Of a stretch of 64,000 nt of DNA, positions 14,824 through 22,770 are shown piece after piece. This stretch comes from Bacillota bacterium. GTDB lineage: Bacteria; Bacillota; Clostridia; Peptostreptococcales; Anaerovoracaceae. The notes under the pieces were generated by a model, which saw nothing but the letters and a program-made list of their open reading frames with translations, made no database searches and was not told the origin of the DNA. Each line of letters starts with the position of its first letter. The first letter of the stretch is position 1. The DNA lies in assembly GCA_019420305.1 (NCBI GenBank), contig JAHZHL010000020.1, forward strand, positions 124,001 through 188,000, in the 5' to 3' direction. A program made the position numbers and the translations under genes.

Positions 14824-16686
14824 TTATTTCACGTCAGCTAAAGTTTCCAGGGTCTGACGGTTATATTCCTGCAGGGATTCCCCATAGGATTCGGAAATGT
14901 TTTTCAGGCAGATATAGAATTTCCCCTCATTATTATCCGGTACAGCCGGGGTATTAATATCATGCACTTCAACCATTTCAGGAAAATTCCGCAACTCCCT
15001 TTCCGCATCTTCGTAAGAAGGATAATCCGTCCCATTTATGCGAAAAAAGAAATCGCCTCCGCTCTCAGGATAAATCATCTCGTATTCATAACCTGATGTA
15101 AATTGACCATTCTCATATTGCAGGCACTGTATAAACTCGCCTCCCTGCTGGATTGTAATCAGATAGTTTTTTCCATCCTTTTCCGCGGTTTCAATCCACG
15201 CGCATCCATCCTGATCGGTGCATACAGGCGTTGTTTCCAGCACATTCATTGCCTCTGTTCCATTCCATGACCAGACTTCGTTAAAATATTCGATCTCCCC
15301 GGTTTCTTCATTTTCTGTCGCATAACCTAACAGAAGCTCCTCGCTTCCATCTTTATCAAAATCGAAAAGCTTTATCGCGCAAAGGCCTCTCATTCCAGTC
15401 CCATAGGTGCCATCTGCTCCTTCCGGTTTAACACAGGCACCTTCCCCGTAGGTTTGCTGATATTCCATGCAGAGGTCATAATAGGCCCGATACTGCGTGC
15501 CTTTGTTCTGCTTTCCGGATTCCGAATCAGAATCCTTTGGCGCCATACGTTCTACTGTACGATTTGTATCCTCTGCCAGCGCTTTGGCATACGCCTCCGG
15601 CAGAACCTGCAGATCAATGCGGAAGTCCATTCCTTCAGGCTCATATTCTATTGTTCCGCCATAAAGATCCACTTCCAGATTCTGCTTTGGAAGCTGCTGC
15701 AATGCCGCGGAAATCTCCTCACTGGAAGCAGGCTCTCCATTTAAACGAGAGAGCGATTGGCCTGTCTCATCGATTCCCTGTTCAAATCGGAACACACTCT
15801 TGAAGCCGCTTCCATCATACCGAAAATACTCCGTATACATGCCGCCGCCTTCAAGTGTAAAATATGAGGCCTTATCATCTGCTGTAACTTCCAGCCATTT
15901 CCCCGTATCCTGATCATGTGCCAGCGCTGTTTTCTCCAGAACGCATTTCAGTTCTCCATTCTGCCATGCCCAAACTTCGCCGAAATAATCCTCCCCGCCG
16001 ATCTCCGTTTGATCCGGGTAAGCCAGAATCAGTTCTTTTCTTCCATCCCGATCAAAATCATAGAGTCGGGCAATACAAAGCCCTGTCATACGAACGGTCT
16101 CCGCCCCTTCAGATTCCATTTCATACCCTGCTTGCCCATATCTTTGCTGGTACTGTCTGCACAGATTATAAAAAGACGTGTACTGAACCGCCACTTCCGA
16201 CTGTCCTTGAATCCGATCTGTAATCTTTTTTCTTGCCGCATCTCCGGAGACCTGCTGCTCCCCGCTTTCCAGAATTTCTTCCGCTTTTTCGTACTCTCCC
16301 TGCTCCGTATAAATATCCGCCAGCTTTATGTACGCGTCCTCTTTCTTCGGCTGGATTTCAATCGCCTCCAGGTAGGCGGCCTCCGCTTTCTCATAATCCA
16401 GCGCCTGCAGATACTTGTTCGCTGTCCGCAGCTTTCCCTGATAGTCCGCTTCTTTCTGGCTGTTCCAATAAAGCAGATATCCTGCAATGCAGGCGGCGAT
16501 AATAAGAATAAACGCCGCACCGACAATCCATCTTGTCTTTCCTTGCTTTTCTGTTATAGATACAGCACTGCCGGACGAAGACTGTCGGGGGTTCCCCGTG
16601 TTTCGTTTTTCCCGCAGCGGCGCTCCGCATTTCTCGCAGAATCTGGCGGAATCCAGATTCTCCTGTCCGCATTTTTCACAGCGCAT
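14824..16686 (-). CDS. Zinc-ribbon, TPR and DxDxDG-repeat membrane protein (first gene of operon)
   Basis: Starting at 16686 gives 620 residues; AGGAGG lies seven bases upstream, whereas the longer start at 16731 has no ribosome site. The protein has a zinc ribbon (CEKCGQENLDSARFCEKCG), membrane helix (IVGAAFILIIAACIAGYLLY), TPR pair and two related extracytoplasmic units of about 190 residues, each opening with Y-x-LC-x-(E/Q)YQQ(T/R)YG and containing DFDRDGRKELILAY or DFDKDGSEELLLGY. The duplication suggests two copies of one binding module. It heads the thirteen-gene unit that runs down to 1894. Confidence 0.75.
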   Translation of the reverse strand: MRCEKCGQENLDSARFCEKCGAPLREKRNTGNPRQSSSGSAVSITEKQGKTRWIVGAAFILIIAACIAGYLLYWNSQKEADYQGKLRTANKYLQALDYEKAEAAYLEAIEIQPKKEDAYIKLADIYTEQGEYEKAEEILESGEQQVSGDAARKKITDRIQGQSEVAVQYTSFYNLCRQYQQRYGQAGYEMESEGAETVRMTGLCIARLYDFDRDGRKELILAYPDQTEIGGEDYFGEVWAWQNGELKCVLEKTALAHDQDTGKWLEVTADDKASYFTLEGGGMYTEYFRYDGSGFKSVFRFEQGIDETGQSLSRLNGEPASSEEISAALQQLPKQNLEVDLYGGTIEYEPEGMDFRIDLQVLPEAYAKALAEDTNRTVERMAPKDSDSESGKQNKGTQYRAYYDLCMEYQQTYGEGACVKPEGADGTYGTGMRGLCAIKLFDFDKDGSEELLLGYATENEETGEIEYFNEVWSWNGTEAMNVLETTPVCTDQDGCAWIETAEKDGKNYLITIQQGGEFIQCLQYENGQFTSGYEYEMIYPESGGDFFFRINGTDYPSYEDAERELRNFPEMVEVHDINTPAVPDNNEGKFYICLKNISESYGESLQEYNRQTLETLADVK

Positions 16687-16912
16687 GCCTTCCTCCTGTT
16701 TTCCTGTTTTTTTGCTCCCATTTAGAGACATTCAGATTTATTATATCCCTTTTCCTTTTATCCCGCATTAACATAGGTTAACAGATAGAGATTTATTTTT
16801 GTCAGAATCGTTCTTATTCTGTAATTTAATTTTTATACTTGAATTTTTATTTTTATAATGTTACACTCTTTTTACTCGTATCTTTATTCAAACAGCACAG
16901 GAGTTCGTTACA
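16687..16912. promoter_or_regulatory. Divergent intergenic region of zinc-ribbon operon and sensor pair
   Basis: A minus-strand TATAAT (16740-16745) is a candidate -10 for the zinc-ribbon operon, without a good -35. About 22 bp upstream of it is the inverted repeat TTAACATAGGTTAA (16768-16781; 5-bp arms, 4-bp spacer), a possible operator. A plus-strand TATAAT (16854-16859) could serve the sensor gene at 16913. The rest is strongly A/T-rich. The shared control region suggests, but does not prove, joint regulation. Confidence 0.45.
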
Positions 16913-18067
16913 TTGCAGTTTTTTCTTATTTGCACAAGCGTTTTAAACAACTTTATCTTTCTGTTTTTTCTTAATGGACTTTTAAATCCCCGGAGCATCT
17001 GGCTGCCGGCAGCCGGAATGTTGCTGCCGCCCGCGGTCTTTTCCGTGGCCGGTCTCTGTCCGGACTGGCTCCTTCTGCGCCCCTGGGATCTGACGGCGCT
17101 TGCGTTTGTCTGGCTTTTTAATATATTGACCGTTTTCATTGGTTATACGGATTCCCTGCGAAAAAAAAGGAAAGCCGCATTCTGCGCACTGTCTTTGTAT
17201 CTGGCGTGTTCCCTCCTGTTTGTTCTTTTCTTCTGCAGGAAGCCTTCCTTTTATACCGGACTGGAGCACGAGAGCCTCTTGTACCGTTTTGTGCGGATGA
17301 TCTTTTTCTTCCTGTGCGCCCTTGTTGTCTGCGCCGCGTTTATTCTGTATAAAATACGCACAAAGCAGATGTCGCTTCCCAACGCCGCGCTGTTCTGTCT
17401 GTTTGCCGCAACCCAGATCCTTTTGATGCTTTCGCTCCTCGTCCGGGTCTATCGGAATATCAGCGACGTGTTCGTCTGGTTCTGCCTTGCGTCCGGACTT
17501 CTCTGCATCATCGCCGATTTTTATGTATTCAAGGCATTTAAAGAGATCCGCCTGAAATCCAGACTCCGGCAGCAGGCCTATTTTTATCAGAAACAGCTGG
17601 ATATCCAGCTGAAGCATTATGAAAAGCTTTCTCAGTATGATCGGACTCTCAGCCATATCCGGCATGATCTGAAAAACGAAATCAGTGTCATTCAGGTTTT
17701 GCTCCGGCAGAGAAACCGGAAGGAAGCAAAAGAACTGACAGATGGGATTCAGAAGCTGATCCTCAGGCTCGAAAAAATCGAACGCTGTGAAAACAAAATA
17801 TTAAATGCCCTTATTTTTATTGAGAGTCAGAAGATGGAAGAACAGGGAATTGAATTTTCATGCAGGGATTTTGAAATTCCGGAAGAAATCTCCGCTGACA
17901 TCCCAAAACTCTGTGAGACTTTTTCCAGGACTTTGGAAGAATGTATACAAAAGGAACCGGCTTCTATCGAACTGTCCGGCAGATTCTCTGACGGAACTTT
18001 TTTTCTCACCAGCAGATTTTCAGCAAGCGATTCTAAACCCGTGCGAACGGCAATTTACGTCAGCTGA
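16913..18067 (+). CDS. Membrane sensor protein with phospho-acceptor histidine but no ATPase domain
   Basis: The start is TTG, nine bases after AGGAG. About six membrane helices fill residues 1-215, followed by a coiled dimerisation helix with a canonical GHKL-type H-box, SHIRHDLKNEIS, His at residue 251. The protein then stops being a kinase: the N-box position reads FSRTLEECIQ rather than NLLDNAIEA, no G-box follows and it ends at residue 384. Only 15 bp separate it from the next gene, so no lost 3' part is hidden there. It aligns through its length with its neighbour, which has the opposite defect. A phosphate acceptor for a partner kinase is the simplest reading. Confidence 0.7.
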   Translation: MQFFLICTSVLNNFIFLFFLNGLLNPRSIWLPAAGMLLPPAVFSVAGLCPDWLLLRPWDLTALAFVWLFNILTVFIGYTDSLRKKRKAAFCALSLYLACSLLFVLFFCRKPSFYTGLEHESLLYRFVRMIFFFLCALVVCAAFILYKIRTKQMSLPNAALFCLFAATQILLMLSLLVRVYRNISDVFVWFCLASGLLCIIADFYVFKAFKEIRLKSRLRQQAYFYQKQLDIQLKHYEKLSQYDRTLSHIRHDLKNEISVIQVLLRQRNRKEAKELTDGIQKLILRLEKIERCENKILNALIFIESQKMEEQGIEFSCRDFEIPEEISADIPKLCETFSRTLEECIQKEPASIELSGRFSDGTFFLTSRFSASDSKPVRTAIYVS

Positions 18068-18082
18068 CAGAAAGGGAAAACC

Positions 18083-19408
18083 ATGGACATGATGTATCTT
18101 CTAACCTTATTATGCACAACACTGAATACGCTCATTACAGGTTTGTTCTGCTGTCTGACACTGAAGGGCCGGCATAACACCCTGTTTCTTCTGCTTTTTT
18201 CCCTGTTTGTTCCGGCGTTTCTTCTTTTTCTTGATTTTTCCGGAATCGCGGGGATCGCGGACGGGCATCCTTTGCGTACGATCGTCGCTCTGCTTGAAAA
18301 CCTCTTCCTGCTGCATCTTTTTTTCGAGGACAAATTCGCGAAAAAGCTGCTTATATTCGCGGCCGGCGCGGTTCTCCAATATCTGAGTGTTTGTTTAACC
18401 GCGTTTCCCCTTGCAATCGTCGGCTTTTTCAATCCCCTCATAAAGAACGTGGAACTGACGCCCCCGTTTCTGATCTCACAATATCTGGCGATGTTCTGCT
18501 ATCTCGTATTGGCTTTCATTACCGCGAAATTCATAAGAAGCCGTTTGTCCGGCGGAAAAGAAGGCTGGAATCTCCTGATCCTTTTCATGTCTGTCCAGCT
18601 GTTTCTTTTTCTCAGTTTTCCTGTCGGACTTAACGGTACCATTCCGCAGGGTTTTCTGATTCTGTTTGTTTTTACTGCGGTTCTGTGTTTTGCCGCGGAT
18701 CTGGCAATCTTCTATTTAATGGAAAACATCAATAAAAAAGCTGCTCTGGAAGAATCCGCAAGGTTTTATAAAACCCAGCTTTCCATGCAGCTTGCGCTTT
18801 ATGAAAATTATTCAGCTTATGGTGATACCCGGCGCCAGACCAGACAGTCGATCCTCCTCACTTTATCCCAGATACAGGATTCTCTGAGAAAGGGAGACCG
18901 CCTGGAGGCGGAAGCGCTCCTGGCGCCTCTGCCTGAAAGACTGGAACATCTGCGCACGATCACCTACTGCAGAAACAGTGTTGTGAACGCGCTTCTCTTT
19001 ATAAAGCATCGGGAAATGAAACAGTTTGGAATCCATTTTCACTTTCATCTTCATCTGGATAACAACTGTTTCGCAGAAAAAAGCGATCTCTGCCGCATCC
19101 TTTCCAATCTGCTGGACAACGCCATCGAAGCCTGCCGGGATCATTCCGGCGCTGTAATCCATCTGACCTGCGCCCCTGTGAAAAAAGCCCTGATCATAAA
19201 GACGGAAAACCCGGTCTTTCATTCCGTGAAATACAGAAAAAACGGGCTGCCGGTTTCCACCAAGTCCGGACGCGGACACGGCAAAGGCCTCGCCAGCGTC
19301 CGGGAAATCTCCGAAAAATATGGCGGCGCGGTATTGACGGAAAGCAGGGGCTCCATCTTTTCGGTTACTGTGACGTTGTTTCCTCCAGATCAATATCCAG
19401 TCCGTTAA
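18083..19408 (+). CDS. GHKL-type sensor kinase with ATPase domain but no acceptor histidine
   Basis: About six membrane helices (1-220) precede a helical dimerisation segment and a complete GHKL ATP-binding domain: N-box SNLLDNAIEA, the ENP motif, and G-box GRGHGKGLASV followed by EKYGG. Where the upstream protein has RHDLKNE this one reads RQSILLT, so the acceptor His is Gln at residue 255. AgrC/VirS-like GHKL kinases usually have both parts. With its neighbour it could form a complementing heterodimer. No response regulator lies nearby. The last 44 bp overlap the convergent DUF4317 gene. Confidence 0.75.
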   Translation: MDMMYLLTLLCTTLNTLITGLFCCLTLKGRHNTLFLLLFSLFVPAFLLFLDFSGIAGIADGHPLRTIVALLENLFLLHLFFEDKFAKKLLIFAAGAVLQYLSVCLTAFPLAIVGFFNPLIKNVELTPPFLISQYLAMFCYLVLAFITAKFIRSRLSGGKEGWNLLILFMSVQLFLFLSFPVGLNGTIPQGFLILFVFTAVLCFAADLAIFYLMENINKKAALEESARFYKTQLSMQLALYENYSAYGDTRRQTRQSILLTLSQIQDSLRKGDRLEAEALLAPLPERLEHLRTITYCRNSVVNALLFIKHREMKQFGIHFHFHLHLDNNCFAEKSDLCRILSNLLDNAIEACRDHSGAVIHLTCAPVKKALIIKTENPVFHSVKYRKNGLPVSTKSGRGHGKGLASVREISEKYGGAVLTESRGSIFSVTVTLFPPDQYPVR

Positions 19409-20504
19409 CTTCCACGTGATCGTTAATCGCGATTACAAGGCACTTTCGATCATCAATGATGCGGGTTTCTACCAGATCGGCCCGATCCGGACTCACCTTG
19501 ATTACGACATCCGGAGTTTCAATACTGAATTTTTTCGTCTCCGCCACGTTGGCTGCCATCAGCTTGCGTTTTTCCCCGGCAGCCTGGGTGAAAACTGTTT
19601 CCACTTTTTCCAGCTTTTCCTCTGAGGCCCCGCTCTGTTCCAGGAGCCTCCGCATGTCAAACTTGTCCAGCTCCAGGGGCTCCGGCTCTTCCTTTGTCTC
19701 TTCGATCATTTCCTGGAGATTGTCGTGAATGCAGCGCACCATCTCGAAGTTGCATTCTTCCCCCAGACTTTCCGAAATGATCTCGTTAAATGTCACTTTC
19801 TGGTTTTCCGCAGAAAGAGGAATTTCACTCCCCAGAAGTTCTTCAATCAGCTTTGGCTGCAGTTCCTCCGGTTTTTTGGTAAAGTACAGCGCCTGATGGA
19901 TATCCGCGCTCCGATCATTAAAGGCAGGAAAGAGAAATCCCTTTACCGGCGGTTCCACCACCCAGTCCCGGCTGCGCCCCACAATCGAATTCTGATCCAC
20001 ATCATAGCTGAGACCTGCCTTCGACAGCTTGACCGGGCAGATACTGCAGAGTATGTACTCATAGATATTGTCGGAGGCGTCAAACATTTCCGTCCCGTCC
20101 GAGGCCTTGCCCGGCACATCGTATACCGCATGAATGAGGACGATATAGTAGTTTTCCCCGTATTCAAAATTGTCAATAATCTTATTATAGAATTCATCTA
20201 CCAGAGCTTCATCCTCCAGTCTGCTGGCGCGCAGCCTGTAAAGAAACTCCTGCGTGCCTCCCTCTTCCTCCTGGCTGAGAGGAAATTCCATATTAATGAG
20301 TTTTTTTCCCAGGCTCCCGGTCAGCGTCTGTTTGAAAATCTCAAAGTATTTAAACGCTTCCTCTTCCGGGAGGCTGAGAAAGGATCGGTTCACCTCGCAC
20401 TTCCGGTTTTTTTCATGATCCACATAACACCCGCACATACGGGTAATCGCGCAGTTTTCCGGTGTAAACTGCTTTTTTATTTCCAAAATTTCTTTACTTA
20501 TCAT
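19365..20504 (-). CDS. DUF4317 family protein
   Basis: The 379-residue product starts MISKEILEIKKQFTPENCAI with the cysteine-containing RMCGCYVD segment typical of the DUF4317 family common in Clostridia. No signal peptide, membrane span or known catalytic motif is visible; the C-terminal half is charged and helical (GEKRKLMAANVAETKKF). Function unknown. An AGGAGG-like site lies before the ATG. Its 3' end overlaps the plus-strand sensor gene by 44 bp, so the two transcripts would be antisense there. The SDR gene lies 45 bp upstream and may be co-transcribed. Confidence 0.8.
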   Translation of the reverse strand: MISKEILEIKKQFTPENCAITRMCGCYVDHEKNRKCEVNRSFLSLPEEEAFKYFEIFKQTLTGSLGKKLINMEFPLSQEEEGGTQEFLYRLRASRLEDEALVDEFYNKIIDNFEYGENYYIVLIHAVYDVPGKASDGTEMFDASDNIYEYILCSICPVKLSKAGLSYDVDQNSIVGRSRDWVVEPPVKGFLFPAFNDRSADIHQALYFTKKPEELQPKLIEELLGSEIPLSAENQKVTFNEIISESLGEECNFEMVRCIHDNLQEMIEETKEEPEPLELDKFDMRRLLEQSGASEEKLEKVETVFTQAAGEKRKLMAANVAETKKFSIETPDVVIKVSPDRADLVETRIIDDRKCLVIAINDHVEVNGLDIDLEETTSQ

Positions 20505-20549
20505 AGTAACCTCCCTTTTTTCCTGTAATCTCAGCTTAGTCCGCTCGTC

Positions 20550-21332
20550 TCAGATCCTGCGAATGCCTTCCCAAAGCGCCATCATAAAACAGTGAGGAAT
20601 AAATTTGGCGGCAATCCGGTGCAGGAAGCAGATCGGTCCCGGTGTAGAGACCGCAAGCCCCACGCGGCTGTCGCGCAGCGCCCGCTTTACAACCCGCTCG
20701 CTTTTCGATGCCAGGGGAAAATGCCGGACAGCCTGTCCGTTTCCGGTATCCTTCGCGCCTGCAATAAATTCCGTATCCCGAACCCAGTAAGGGCAGACTG
20801 CCGTTACGCGAATCCCGCTGCCCCGCAGTTCCCAGCGCAGCGCTCTGCTGTAACGGAGCAGGAACGCTTTGGAAGCCGCGTAAACATTCAGGCATGGAAA
20901 CGGCTGGAAGGCCGAGGTGGAACATATTTCCAGAATCCGCGCTCCGGAACGCATATAGGGCAGGCAGATCTGCGTCAGTACCACTGCCGCTCTGCAGTTC
21001 AGATCGATCATATCCATACAGTCCTGTTCCGAGATATCCCGATAACTTCCAATCTTTCCAAATCCCGCACAGTTTATCAGAATCCGCAGATCCGGTCTCT
21101 CGCCGCTCAGCTGCCGGCGGAGGAAGGAAAATCCAGCGGGATCCGTCAGATCAACAGAAAGGACACGAATCGGCAGTGAACTTTCCATCTCCAGCTCCCG
21201 CAGCCGTTTTTTTCTGCGCGCGATCACCCAGATTTCCTCTATCTCTCCGGATTTTTCCAGTTCCTTTACAAAACAGCGCCCAAGACCACTGGAAGCGCCA
21301 GTTACCACAGCAATTTGTTTTTGATGCTCCAT
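20550..21332 (-). CDS. Short-chain dehydrogenase/reductase
   Basis: A classical SDR of 260 residues: TGASSGLGRCF nucleotide loop at about 11-21, NCAGFG at about 87-92 for the NNAG motif, a Ser near 138 and the YAASK active site (Tyr/Lys about 150-154). The first residues (MEHQKQIAVVTGASSGLG) leave no room for a signal peptide. It uses NAD(P)H to reduce or oxidise an unknown substrate; the cationic C-terminus (FLHRIAAKFIPHCFMMALW) resembles membrane-associated SDRs. It lies just downstream of the recA terminator. Confidence 0.85.
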   Translation of the reverse strand: MEHQKQIAVVTGASSGLGRCFVKELEKSGEIEEIWVIARRKKRLRELEMESSLPIRVLSVDLTDPAGFSFLRRQLSGERPDLRILINCAGFGKIGSYRDISEQDCMDMIDLNCRAAVVLTQICLPYMRSGARILEICSTSAFQPFPCLNVYAASKAFLLRYSRALRWELRGSGIRVTAVCPYWVRDTEFIAGAKDTGNGQAVRHFPLASKSERVVKRALRDSRVGLAVSTPGPICFLHRIAAKFIPHCFMMALWEGIRRI

Positions 21333-21351
21333 CCAGAATCCCTCCTGCCCG

Positions 21352-21406
21352 AAAAAAGCAGGCGCTCTCTGGCAGATGATCCCACCTGCCGTTCGGGCGC
21401 CTGCTT
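21352..21406 (-). terminator. recA terminator
   Basis: On the minus strand, AGCAGGCGC pairs with GCGCCTGCT across a 30-base arm containing a second GGCAG/CTGCC pair, followed by TTTTTT. It lies 27 bp after the recA stop codon. Confidence 0.75.
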
Positions 21407-21432
21407 TCTATTGTTTCCCGCAGCTGCTGTAT

Positions 21433-22557
21433 TTATTCAATGATAACGCCGTCTTCGTCTACCTCAAAATCATCAGGGAACCCGTCCGGCTCCTTCTCAC
21501 GCGCCTGTTCAGCAGCTTCCCCTGCCGGTTCCTTTTTCAACGTGTCCCGTACAAGCTCTTCAACCCGTTCCATCATCTCCGGATGTTCGAGCATATATTT
21601 TTTCACGTTTTCACGACCCTGCCCGATACGGTCGCCTTCAAAGCTGTACCAGGATCCGGCCTTGTCAATCACCTTCATTTCAATCGCGCAGTCCAGCACA
21701 TCGCCTTCTTTTGAGATTCCCTCTCCATACATAATATCAAATTCCGCCTGTTTGAACGGAGGCGCGACTTTGTTCTTTACAATCTTCACTTTTGTGCGGT
21801 TGCCCAGAAAATCATCTCCGGATTTAATGCTTTCCACTCTCCGCACGTCCATACGCATTGTCGCGTAGAATTTAAGGGCTCTTCCGCCTGTCGTCGTCTC
21901 CGGGTTTCCGTACATGACGCCTACTTTTTCACGGAGCTGGTTGATAAACACAACGGCTGTTTTCGACTTATTGATAAATCCCGCCAGCTTTCTGAGAGCC
22001 TGGGACATCAGTCTGGCCTGCAGCCCCACATGGCTGTCCCCCATTCCGCCTTCGATTTCCGTCTTTGGAACAAGCGCCGCCACCGAGTCCACAACCACAA
22101 TATCCAGCGCGCTGCTGCGCACCAGCATTTCGCAGATCTCCAGCGCCTGTTCGCCGGTATCAGGCTGGGATACCAGAAGTTCGTCCACGTTAACGCCCAG
22201 ATTTTTCGCGTATTCCGGATCCAGCGCGTGTTCCGCGTCAATAAACGCCGCCTTGCCCCCGTCTTTCTGAGCCTCCGCGATCATATGCAGAGTCAGCGTC
22301 GTTTTACCGGAAGATTCCGGCCCGAACACTTCAATAATTCTTCCTTTTGGAATTCCTCCGATTCCGGTGGCCAGATCCAGGCTCATCGAACCGGTTGAAA
22401 TTGCCTCGATATCCATTTTAGCCGAATCATCGCCAAGACGCATGATCGCGCCTTTGCCGAATTCCTTCTGTATCTGGTTAAGAGCATCCTGAAGGGCCTG
22501 CTCTTTATCATCCTTTGTTGACACCGTCTTGGATGCCGACTTTTTGCTGACTGCCAA
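21433..22557 (-). CDS. recA: Recombinase RecA
   Basis: A full-length 374-residue RecA: Walker A GPESSGKTTLTLH, the DAEHALDPEYA segment, Walker B VVVDSVAALVPK, loop L1 near GDSHVGLQARLMSQALRK and loop L2 TGGRALKFYA, with an acidic C-terminal tail ending DGVIIE. It forms the DNA filament for recombination and drives LexA self-cleavage. An SOS box and two promoters lie upstream; the ATG follows a GGAGG site. The order pgsA-cinA-recA is usual in Bacillota. Confidence 0.98.
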   Translation of the reverse strand: MAVSKKSASKTVSTKDDKEQALQDALNQIQKEFGKGAIMRLGDDSAKMDIEAISTGSMSLDLATGIGGIPKGRIIEVFGPESSGKTTLTLHMIAEAQKDGGKAAFIDAEHALDPEYAKNLGVNVDELLVSQPDTGEQALEICEMLVRSSALDIVVVDSVAALVPKTEIEGGMGDSHVGLQARLMSQALRKLAGFINKSKTAVVFINQLREKVGVMYGNPETTTGGRALKFYATMRMDVRRVESIKSGDDFLGNRTKVKIVKNKVAPPFKQAEFDIMYGEGISKEGDVLDCAIEMKVIDKAGSWYSFEGDRIGQGRENVKKYMLEHPEMMERVEELVRDTLKKEPAGEAAEQAREKEPDGFPDDFEVDEDGVIIE

Positions 22558-22576
22558 TTCCCTACCTCCAATTATA

Positions 22577-22628
22577 TGAACATTTGTTCGTTTTGTTCTA
22601 TCATACTCTAATATCTACGCCGCGTCAA
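22577..22628 (-). promoter_or_regulatory. SOS box and proximal recA promoter
   Basis: Promoter TTGACG (22623-22628), 17 bp, TATGAT (22600-22605). Transcription would begin near 22593. The Bacillota LexA site CGAACAAATGTTCA lies at 22577-22590, just after the start point, so bound LexA would block clearance. It matches the CGAAC-N4-GTTC core. Confidence 0.85.
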
Positions 22629-22667
22629 GCAAAAACGCGAACGTCCGCGGCTTTTCTTCACAAACCA

Positions 22668-22696
22668 AGTTTACCATTTTTTTACATTTAAGTCAA
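22668..22696 (-). promoter_or_regulatory. Distal recA promoter
   Basis: A second promoter, TTGACT (22691-22696), 17 bp, TAAACT (22668-22673), lies about 70 bp upstream of the SOS-controlled one. It would give a longer leader that still crosses the SOS box. Confidence 0.55.
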
Positions 22697-22770
22697 CACA
22701 TTTTCTCTTTTTCTCCGGGTTTAACCGGCCGGGAATCCGGCTCGCTCCGCGAACTGCCCGGACCGGATCG

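Noticed and set aside
1894..16686. Type VII secretion locus (kinase and FHA genes can belong to such loci)
   Set aside because: No WXG100 protein, no EssC-type ATPase and no YukD/EsaA-like gene is present; the only ATPase is an ABCG-type transporter.
16913..18067. The first sensor gene as a simple 3' truncation by frameshift
   Set aside because: Only 15 bp separate its stop from the next gene and no G-box-coding sequence is found in other frames there; homology to the partner continues into the degenerate N-box region.
16913..19408. The pair as an Agr-type quorum sensing locus
   Set aside because: No AgrB-like processing protein, peptide precursor or LytTR regulator lies nearby.
22700..22770. 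Terminator after cinA from the CCGG-rich stretch
   Set aside because: Several short CCGG pairings are possible but no stable stem is directly followed by a T-run on the minus strand.
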